Assembly (NCBI GenBank): GCA_027563935.2
Contig: CM050446.2
Span: 112,572,499 to 112,636,498, forward strand
DNA: 64,000 nt
Source: Costus lasius
Lineage: Eukaryota > Streptophyta > Magnoliopsida > Zingiberales > Costaceae
Direction of reading: 5' to 3'
The notes under the pieces are model-generated. The model was given only the letters and a program-made list of their open reading frames with translations, searched no databases and was not told where the DNA came from. Both the position numbers and the translations under genes were made by a program. This document shows, piece by piece, positions 23,601 through 35,600 of this stretch. The first letter of the stretch is position 1, and each line of letters opens with the position of its first letter.

Positions 23601-26600
23601 AGGATAAAGAGAGTAATGAAGATTTTTATATTCAAGCTAGAGAAATTTTGTTAGTTTTTGTGTGATCTGTTCTTTACTTTGTTTTATATTTTGGATGTCA
23701 TTTTAGATAGAAATACGATTTTAGAAACTCCTTAGACTTCGCTCTTTATTGTTTACTATTTTACCTTTAAAAACTTATATATTTCTTTTATAATCACTTG
23801 TTGAAGTTATGGTTGTATTTTAGAATTGGTATTGGGTACATCTTTACATTTTATACTCTAATATATGCACATGATTTATAAAATATTATTATTGTATTAT
23901 AATTATAGGATCTTACGGAGCCTCTACCATTCCTAGGTAGGATCACTATCATAACAACATTAGTTGTAGCCATATCATAATAAGGCCTCTCAAAAGGAAG
24001 AAAGTAGACTGTAGTTATTAAAGAAAGAGAATTTAATATCGTCTCAAGTTGTTATTTGGGACTTAGGTGCTTTACATGGTAATCATACCTCGTTGAATGA
24101 ACAGCTTCACAGCTTATCATCTCTCAAGGACCATCCTCATGTCTGATGTCTCCTCTTTTTGATACTCATTTGACCTCCTAATACAAAGTAAAAAAGACCA
24201 AGGAAACTTCTTCGTTCAGAGTTAACTTTGGCAGATAAGCTTGATCCTACTGCTGAGTTAAATTCTATAGCCAAAACTACTTCTTTCCTTCTAGTTATCT
24301 ATAAAAGTGCTTCATGAGTTGGCATGAAAATTATACCAAGAAAGAAGGGTATTAACCTATCCTAGTTGCTCCTACTAAAAAAAGGTCTAGCAGCAGTTTT
24401 GAAATTTTATCTCCTTACACAACAGACTGACAGTTTGGCTGCCCTTTCATTTGTATAGGAACAATTAGTGGCTGTTCTATAAACAATAACAACAACAAAC
24501 TTGCTTGTCAAACTGGTGTGAATGATGGGATTACAGCTTATAACAACCTCATATAACAGAACAAAAATTAATGAACTCAAATGTATAATATACAGTTGAG
24601 AGAAAGAAAGTTCTCGAAAGACAAGGATAATGCAAGTATTTATAAAACCAACACATTACCATAACTCTTATTTTAGGTAAAGTGAATATATTTACAAGTT
24701 AATTCTTAGAAGTGATAGTGGTACGGAAGTCTTTTTGTCTATATTACATCCATAACAAGTGTCAATTAACTTAAATATGTTTGATTCTGTCATTGAAAAT
24801 AGAACATAGCAGTATAATTATCACAGTGAATAGTCATGGATCCTGCATAACTGAAACCCAGGTCTTTGAAAATATTTGAAATTACACCATCTCATATGTC
24901 GCATATAACATAGTTATTTTATCATAGTGAAAATATCTACATGTTGATTCCTCGAGGTGATAGTGGAACGAAAGTTTTTTTTGCCAATATTACATTCATA
25001 ATAAAGTATCAATCAACTTACATATGTTTGACTCTGTCATGGAAAACAGAATATAGCAATATAGATAGCAGTATAATTATCACAGTTCATAGTCATGGAT
25101 CCGGCATAACAAGTCTTGAAAAATATGTGAAGTTAAATCAATTATATGAAATAAATATATCATAGTTTTGTGTCCTGCCTCTACACTAAATTGAGCAATC
25201 ACATTTCACATTTTTTGCTTTTCCAAATGATAAATTACTCCCACCTCCCAACCCTAGCACACATGTGCAAAAACCTAAAGTAGACCTAATATCATTACAA
25301 GTTTCTGCATGATGTCAATGTAAACTCAACTTTGACATGCTCATTTCTTTTACAAGACTCTTGTTGAAGTGTTTACTTAATTATTTTGAGAAAAGCTTCC
25401 CGATGACTTTGTTTAACTGAAAAATTCCTACCATGAAAGAAACAACAGATTTGATAACAATGAGGTAAATCAGTTAGCTGATCAGGTAGCGATATTGAGT
25501 GCATCCTCATCTTAAGAATCATCAAAAAAAGAAATTTTCAATTCAGTAGAATAAGATCATCAAAAGATTTACAAGGAGAATTCAATTGTAATGGTTGCAG
25601 GGAAGATAAGATACACAACCTCTACCGTGTCCACTGCAAGAACCAAATTTGTTAACATAGCAAGTGCTAATGAATCAACAGTATCAAGGAGGTATTGCCT
25701 GATGAACTCAGGGGAAAATCTGGGAAGCCAAGAAAAGGTGTTATTAAGTCTAGGATGGTAGCATGCACGAGAAGATGCCTGTAGGTAGGAGAAATTGGAC
25801 ACTAGGAAATCTAGTCACCATATGAGAAGATCTATAAGCCAAACGGTCATGCTATATTGATTTGCAACTCATCCCATATGGTAGTCAAATATTGAGTAGT
25901 ATACATAGAGAAATCAATCATCTTGCTTTATATTGAAGAACATTATAGAAGATTGCATGTTATCGGGTTAGGTAAGGAAAATATAATATGAAGTTTGCCA
26001 AGCATTATAGGAGACATCTTGAAGACTTGAACAGCAGAAACAGGTGAGTCAAGATAATGAAGCTTTACTTGTGACCCAAAGAAGACCTTGAGGGAGGGAG
26101 GATTTAAAAGCTAAAGAGATTCATCCACAAAATTAATCAAAAAGGAGGAAGCATTGTTATGAACTTATGATAAGGTTTGTTTCACACGCCCAACCCTAGG
26201 AAGAAGGGAGGTAAGATAATAAGCAAAAGATAGGGAGCAGAGAGGGAAATGGAATTATAAATTGAGAGTGGAGTATAATGGAGAGGATAAATGCTTAGGA
26301 AAGAGTTTAAAGAGACTCAACTAGGGCAGCGCCATAGGAAAAGGAAACTAGAAGTAGGGAGAAGTGAGAGGTGATGAGAGAGATGAGGCGAGAGATGGCT
26401 AGGACATGGTAAACCAACTTAACTGAGATATAGAAATTTTTATTGTGTTCTCAAAAGGGGATAATAGTATAATACAGAATCAACACATTATTATAGTCAA
26501 AAGAAAAATATGTTTATTAGTGAAACCAGTGATTCAAAAACTGTTCCATATGGTCCAGCGAGCAACCGGTTCCGACACAAGTGCCGGAGCATGCTTCGGG

Positions 26601-29600
26601 CGAAATGGCGGAGGGGGCAACGGCAGCGGCGGAGGAAGGCAACTCGAAGCTTCCGGCCCACCCGTTGCCTCCCTCCACCACTACCACTTGCCACCCGTTG
26701 CCACTGCCACCCGGTTCTCCAGTACCTATACTGTACCGGTTCAGTGACTCACCAGACCGATTTTTAAAACCTTGAGTGAAACAAGTACATGTCTTGTAGA
26801 GGCCAATGCATGATATATGACAAGTTTGATTTGCAAATGTTTGATTAAAGCTGGTGTACATAGTTCTAACATTTCCACTCAAGCGAAGCATAGATATCAA
26901 TCATGTCCAACTTGTCCAAAAGAGTAGAAAACTATTAGCAGCAAGATATTTGGTGAAAGTGGTGAGGATAGTATATACTGTTTTAGACTTTGTATCTCTT
27001 ACAACATAACAATTTTCCTCAATATGCTTGATTTGCTCATGAAAATCAAACTTGCTTGCAATCTAGATAACCACTTAATTGTCATATCTTATAGTCATGC
27101 ATTCCCCATAAGCATAACCAATTCTTTCATAAAAGACTAGCCACATTCATGGAACTAAAAACTAGTTCATACTGAAGTACAACTAACAATTCCACTGAAA
27201 AAAAAAAGAAATAACCTATTAGTTGGACCAATTAGTTCCACCATCTAGTGAATAATTTAAAAAAAATGAATGGGAGTTTAATTAGAGCTCTATGCAAGCT
27301 CTCATTTCACTTATACTTCTCTCTCATACTCTCCTAAATTCTCTCTTTTTCTCATTTAATTAATTGTACGTAGAACTCTATGATACCTAAAAGCCAAAAT
27401 ATTGCTCTCGGTCATGCACCAATTATGGGTGTATATGCCCTAAGGACTAATTATATGAACGTATCATATATTATGCTCGCACATTATATCTTATAGATTA
27501 TGGCATTGTCGTTATCATGTTTTTGGTATATTTACAACTGTCATACTGTATTACGATGATGTCTCTAGAGAAAGGCTTTAGTCATTCTCAAAACTTGTCC
27601 CCGCTTGGATAAAGGATAGCTCTGGTATATAAGAGATATGTGGGTTAGTCGGTGTGTGGTATCAATGCAAACACATGGGTATATAAATAATATATGTATT
27701 GGACTAACTCGACATTTGACTTGAGTGTCACAAGTCAGATTCATAAGTGGCAATAGGTGCATTGGTCCTTTGACTTAAAGTCATCGACACTTTTATACGG
27801 TGCGCAATATACTTAGATATAGCCTAACATTACCCATAATTAGGTAGCCATGATGGCTATAATTAGGTATATTATATGAAAAGTACAAGTGACTAATAAG
27901 AGAATTTGTCCAAGCACAATATCCATGGGCCCACTTTGGTGAGCATGACTAAAGCACATGGCCATACCTAGGTATTTACCTATGCTAGTCATGTCACCCA
28001 ATTGGGTTAAACAAAATATGATGTACTTTATCCAATCTGGATATTAGAAGGCAAAGGGCTATATTGCACGAAAGCATTGCCATGAACTAGTGATGTCGTT
28101 AACGGCACTTTTCCTCTAACTTGGATAGCAGTGATGTTACTAATGATCTCTCTATTGATTATCACTACCAATGTCATATGGACCCTCATACAACTAGAGG
28201 GTTGAGATCTCACATTGATTGAATAGCCTTGGATCGAATTATATATTAATTCGAGCTCATTTGGGAGTTGAAAGGATTCAAATTAAATTAATTGAACCAA
28301 AGGTATATCAAGCCTCGAAGAAGGCTCCAACCATGGCGCCTACCTAATGATAAGTGGTTTCAAAGGCAGGAGCAACCATCAAAGGCACCAACTATGAAAG
28401 GCCTTGCTCTTTATAGAATGGTTCAACCCTAGCGGCAATTCCTTGAGAGGTTGGTACAACTTGTCAAGAGGCCGGACACTAGTGAATGAAAATTTGCACC
28501 CTAGCCGCCCACTCTTCCTATTGGCACCCACTCCCTTCCTCTTCATGTAGCCACAAGCTTCAAGGAAGAACTTCATCTAAGGCATGGATCCTTTCTCCCA
28601 AGCACCAAGAATGGAGAAGAGGAGGTCTCATCTTGTCTGCATGTGGATACTTGAGGGCAAACATTTAGGCATCTACATCAACATGTTCCTCAAGCACGCT
28701 TCAAAGTTATATCACTTGACACATCTATTAGACTCCCTCGCATGGATCCTTTAGGAAAAATTGTGTTTGGGCTTTATTTCCTCAGCGTTAAAATGTCAAA
28801 TTATAGCCCGTGATTCCCAACAATGTCTCCCTCTAGCAAGTGGCAACAGGAGACCTTTTCCTTCATTCTTCCTCTCGATTGGGATACAATAAGATTTATA
28901 TTGAGCATTCTCTCCTTTCTTCCAATATTACATATATATAGGGTTGATGTTTCTTCTTAAGGATTACCATGTGCATGCATAGTAATTTCCTTCCTTTAGC
29001 TTGGTTATGCATAGGAGGGGCTGGGGTTAATCTCAGGTTACTGTGTGTGTGTCCAGCAACCCTATTTTTCTTAATAGTATATAAATATATTGAGACATAT
29101 ATAATGGTTGTAATCTAGCTAATAAGTGATCCTCTTTTATTATATATAATTGTAATTGTAAAGTAACAATTGTTTCGCACTCGAGACTAGGTGTATTTAG
29201 TACATGAGAACTTTGATAGACTCATCAGCAGAGGACTAGAATTTTAAGGTAGGGATCTGTTTCCACTTCTTTTTGTATGGTCTCAAGTATAATTTTAGAC
29301 GCCATAATCCTTTTGCTTCTACATTATTGACTTGTTTCTTATTCCATGTATTCCCTGCGTTATTTTCACTATTGCATAGTAGTTGGATGATTGATTATGA
29401 TTGTGTTATCATGATATAGATGATACTCGCATTTGATGTTTTTATGTATTTATTGAGTAGACATTTATGAGTAAGGTAATATTGTTATATGTATGATTTT
29501 GAGATATAGATATGTTCTCTTGTATGTTGAGCTTAGGTTTTGTACGCACCGGATGTGGATTCATCAGCAAGGTCGTGTGCTAGACCCTAGTGCTACCTAT

Positions 29601-32600
29601 CATTTTAGGCTTTGGTTGTTAGCTAAGGTAAGTATGAAAACATCTACAGTTATATTGAATCAGAGAAAATGTGGCTATAGGACTGACAAAAAACTTGTAA
29701 ATGAACCCAGTCAACTTTGACCATTCAGTCTTGTTTGTCATGAAAACTTATCAAGTTGGAACCCTTTTTAGCAAAAAGGTGGCACGAATTCAGAATACAG
29801 GTACAGAATGGGTTCTGAAAAGTTTGTCAAGCTCAAGTCAAATTTGAGCTCAACATTGAGTTAGTATAGAAGAAACAAACTTAAGCAAGTACGTTAAAAG
29901 GGATTTAGATTAAAAGCTTGTTCATGAGTTTGATTGATATGATTAGTGCAAAAACATTAAATAAATATACTTTTGAATGCTTATGTGAGCTTTTACATGA
30001 ATATTTTTCGCATATATAATTCATGAGCTTTGTTCGTGAACATTAGTGAACCAATATAACATGTGCTCAACATAATATGTTTATTTTGTCAAGCTTAAAA
30101 TTTTGTTCAATTTTGTTTATTTAGCTTTTGGATGAAACATAAATGAGTCCTTACCAAGCAAAGTGCCAAAGTTTGTTTGCAAATGGTAAGTTCATTCATA
30201 ACCACAATAAAAATCAAGTAAACTATAGTAAGGCCTAGTTTTTGTAGACTACAAGTGGCAATGCCAGATCGACCAGTGAAAAATCACATGAAGTTCACCA
30301 AAAAAAAATTGAAAATAACTTGAGAGACATTTTAATCATAACTAGTCTCACACCTCAATCATCTGCATGAGACCAATGCAGTTGGACGAAATAGCTGCAG
30401 TATACATCAACATCATTCTATCCCTTGAATCAAACCATGACTTCTTATAGTAAGCACTTTGTGTAAAAGCTTTCTTGATGAGATCTTCCAAAGCCATCCT
30501 GCAACAAATAGTTTGAAGAATAAAGTAATTGCATAAATCAAATCATGTGATACTACGAACCAACTGAATTCAGAAGCACCTAGATAAGATGAGTATAACC
30601 CAACTAAAGAACCCATTTCTAGGTACTGTGCCACATGGTTTAAGGTTTTGTACTATACGGCTTGGTACTGTTGGTACTTTGTACTTGGTACGCACTAGTC
30701 TAACCTTGTACAAATACACAAAACATGATCAATACCAGTATTTTAAAAACTGGTCCGTACCCAATATGGGCAATACATACCAATATAAGGACAATAACAA
30801 TATACTACATATATTTGTATGTATAATTATATATACAATATATAAGTTGAGTGATATGGTATAGTATGTTAGGATATATATTGGACCAAGCCACCAAGCC
30901 AAAACCGGTACACTGGTATGAAACAGTAGTCAATACCTTGATATATATAAATATATGTGCATGTGTATATGCATACACTATGTACAACACCAATACCATA
31001 TGTTAGTACATATTCCAAGTAAATACCAATACATACTAGTGCAACACGAGATTGAAAACTTTGGTGCACAAAAGTTCATATGAAAGCTTATATAAGAGAT
31101 AGATACTTGCTAAATTATACATAACATAAAACATGACATTTCTCACTTCATATGTTAACTCTTTAGCAAAGATGAATATTGATGAGGTGATTGAAAATTT
31201 TTTTTGTGGTTTTCATGAGACCACAATAAACAAATCAGATACTGATAGTCTAGCAGAAAGGTTACAGGGGTTAACATGTGACTCTTAGTCATCACTATTG
31301 TCACATTAAATTTCCTCATTGGATTCTATTGAAATGTATGTATTAGGCATGAAAACTTTGGTACACAAGTATTCATATGAAAAGCTTATATAAGAAACAG
31401 CTACTTCCTAAATTATACATAACACAAAACATGGCATTGCTCACTTCATACGTTTCACACTTTAGCAAAGATAAATATGATGAGGTGATTGATCTGTTTA
31501 TTGTGGTTTTCATGAGAACACAATAAACAAATTAGATAATGATAAGTCTAGCAGAAAGGTTACAAGGGTTAACTGCTGACTTTTAGTCATCACTATTGTC
31601 ACATTAAATTTCCTCAGTTGGATTCTATTGAAATGTATGTATTAGGCATGGTTCTTTTTAGTCACATTAAATACAAACCTGGGCTTCAAATCGGATACTT
31701 ATCTTTCTCTATTTTCCTATTCACCTCTCCTCCCTGCACTACACCTTCCACCAAATTAATCGATTATTGATTACCAGTGTCCTGATCATTGTGTTTCGGG
31801 GACCTCTTAGCAAGGAAGACAATTGGTGGCACCGTTGAAAGCTAATACTAGCTAGGTTTACTATCTTGCTAATTGATCTTCTCTTGCATTCGCCAGATCC
31901 AGAGGCGGATCCAGGACTCGATGGTATATGGGGGCAGTATAAAATAAAATATAATATTAATTTTTATTTTATATTATATGCAAATAGAATGTAGGGGCGG
32001 GGGCAATATAAATTATACATTGGTAAACATGTATTTTAGTGGGGGCAAACAGTAGTTTATATATATAATATTTTAATTTATATATACATATATAAAGTAT
32101 TTTGATTGGGTTAGTGGGGGCAATTGCCCCCACTGAGCCCTATGTGGCTCCGCCCCTGGCCAGATCCATTAAAGGCTTGTGGCCTAAGTGTTTTCGATCC
32201 TCTCAACAGAATTGGAACTAACACGATATTCTTCGATATCATATTATTAATTGCATCCATAGTTATTTCCTAAGACATCTTCCACCATTTCTACTATTTA
32301 TACTAGTTGTACCCCTTCACTTCATTTCCTCATGTCATTTTTTTTTATTTTTTTACAACCTAGTTGTGATCGGTGTTTAAAGTTTCGGTCCAGTCTAGCA
32401 ACCGTTAGTGTACCGGGTGGAAGCTCAACGACGTTTTGGTAGAAGCTTCTAGTGAGGCTTCACACGCTTTCACCAGCGAGCCGCTTCACATGCTTCCGCC
32501 GCGGCGCCACCTGTAACGTTCGAACCGAGCTGCCGGACCGGATTTTTAAACCATGGTTGTGATATAAGTTTACCATAATCAATATGGTATATTGGTATCC

Positions 32601-35600
32601 TATAAGCATAAAAGGAATCTTTTTAATGCTCTAGTAATACAAGGTATTCTCAATTGGTCAAAAAATTATATACCTTAATATTACCTGGTATATACCAATT
32701 GATAGGCCACGATCCAAGCAAAAACCGATCCACGAACCCTTTGTATAATAAAACCAAGTAAATACATACGCTCGACACATACATAGCAATGCCCAGCTAA
32801 TAACTAGGAAACTTGTTATTTGACCTTATGCACTATATGTTGGTACACCTAGCCCAGTATATATCAATCCAAGCCATGACCAATACCTCACACAGACTAG
32901 TACTTTAAAGTCTAACCATAATATTATCTTATCTAATATATTGTGTAAGTCAATAAATGTAGAACCCTAAAAAATATGTTTTGGGTATTTTCTTAAGGAA
33001 TTTGATATATTCAAAAAACCACTCATAAAAGCTCTTTTGCAAGAAGAGTAGATAAGAAAGCTTAAGTAAAGTCATAATCTGAGATCGTGTTGGTTATGTT
33101 GATGATAGCAATCAACCTAAAAGTATTGAAAATATGTTGGAGATAATGCATTTACATAACACACAAGAAAGAAAAAAGTTTGTTTCAAGGTCCAATGAAG
33201 ATTCAAACAAGTAGAGTACAAAATTATCACTCATTGCCTGTGCGAAATGTTAGATAATAAAATTCTTGCTAAAAGAGATTGGAATCAACGTTTCAAAGCC
33301 ACTAGTCATATATTTTTTCATATTAAAGTTGTAACAACTCAAGAGAATAATTCATTAGGGCTCAGCCCTTCAATATAATTTACATACCTGATAAGCTACC
33401 ATACAGACCCGGTAGCTTACCCACAAACCCGTCAAAGCACAAATCAGACCTGTTAATTTATATTTTAACATATTCCTAACAATTCCCTTTAAGCTAAAGT
33501 AAAAAAATATTGATCATGCCATATAATATTTGAAATCTAATTGAGCCAAGGGCCTTTATAAAAATATCAACTAATTGTTCTTCTGATTTGGTGTTCAATG
33601 TACAAATTTGTTTGCTCATCACAACTTCTCCAAACTATAATTGATTGTCACAAAACATGTTCATAAGGCATGGACATAGAGAGTTGAACTTTTGTATGAC
33701 TCTTTTGAGCTATAGCATTTCACAAATTGTATGAGTCATTGTCTTATATTCTGCTTCACAACTCAATCTAGTTACCATAGTTTGTTTTTCACTATTCCAG
33801 GTTACCAAGTTTCCTCCCACATAAATACAAACCCTAAAAATAGATCTTTTGTCATCTATGTTTCCTACATAATCTACATTTGTGTCTATCTTAATTTTTA
33901 TGTGTCCATTTTTTTTTTGTAAAGTAGACCTTTCCCTAGAGCTCCCTTGATGTATTGTAGGATCCTTAGTATGGCATTCCAACATCAAAGTTTTGGTTTA
34001 TGCATGAATTGGCTAACTACCCATAATGTATGAAATATCAAATCTTGTAAGTGTAAGATAAATGAGTTTCCCCACTAGTTGTCAATATCGAATAGCTTCA
34101 ACATACTCAGCTTTCATACTATTATTGCACCTCTAATTTGGAAGAAAGTCACTTCAACATACTTATAATATCAAATCTTGTAAGTAAACTAGCAAACTAG
34201 CATTCATGTCACTTCAAGAAAGTCTAGAGCATATTTGATTATGACAATAATACCGTTGAACTCTTAAAGGCCTCCTCGATTCCTAGAACATATTTTGGCA
34301 CCCCTAGATCTCTAAGAGAAAATTGGGATTATATATTTGTTTTTGATTCTAATATACCATTTGATTAGCTTACTATTAGAAGAATATCACCTATATAAAT
34401 TGCTAGTATCATCATACCCGAGATTAACTTCCTTACAAATATTGAGTGATAGATCACACTATATCAAAACCCTACTGACAAGATTATCCGAAAAAATTTA
34501 GAGAATCATGCTCCAAGGCTCTATTTTATTCCATATGTTGCCTTGTATAATATGTATATCAACTCCCCCTAGCAATATATTTTATATCCATTTAGAGATA
34601 AGTACTTTAATAAAATTCAGTTGGATACCTATGAAAGGGTGCCAAAATAATCAACACCATACATTGTGAAGTCTTTTGAACTAAGCAAGTCTGTAGCCAT
34701 TCACCAATCTATCAGGATTGTGCTTATGGTGTACACCCATTTACATGCCGCCCACAAGAGGTTTGGTAATAATTCATGTCCTCCTTAATTGTAATGCATC
34801 TATTTGTTCATCTATGGCAGCTTTTCATTCAGGTATAAGTATAGCCTATGAATAATTTTGTGGTACTATGACAAAAGAAATTGAAATAATAAATGCATGA
34901 TGAGAGGCAAATAAGTGAGCATAGTGAGAAATTGAGCAAGTGGTTGTGGAACTACACCCTTTGCAAAATGTAAAGGGGAGATAAATGGCTTCTAGAGGGC
35001 AACCTGCGAATAAAGGCAACCTATTGGGGAGTTCGGAGGTAGATAGACCTCATCTGCGGAGGCATGGACACTAGTGCTGAAGCTCTGGTGGAAAATCCAG
35101 TGTAACAAGGGAAGGAAGGGGTAAATTGTTTCCAGGTTCAATTAGAGAGTCTTGGGAACCAGAATTATGTATAATGGATTCACAAAAGGCCATGTCAGCA
35201 CTGATGCATATTGCATGGGCATCGAATAGCAGGATCGAAACAGCAGCAGCCCTTTTGAGTTATTGAATACCCAAGAACAATGCACCTAACAGCATGGGAA
35301 CTAAACTTGTCTAATCCTTATCCCAGCACAGGAACATAGCATAAACATTCGAAGACTCTAGGTGTAAAAGGAAACACTATATGTGATTGATGGAGATATT
35401 AACCATGGAACAAAATGTAGTATGGCAATTGATCGTAAGGGTCAAAAGTGGTCAAATTCGAGAGACTTACTTGTACAGCTTTTCCTCCACGCCGTATTCA
35501 AGATGAAGAAATCGAAGATGAGAAAAAGCCCCATCGAGATCATCAGCTTCCATGCATTTCTTCAAGTAATCTATATGTGAGATTTGAACACTCACCCGCA

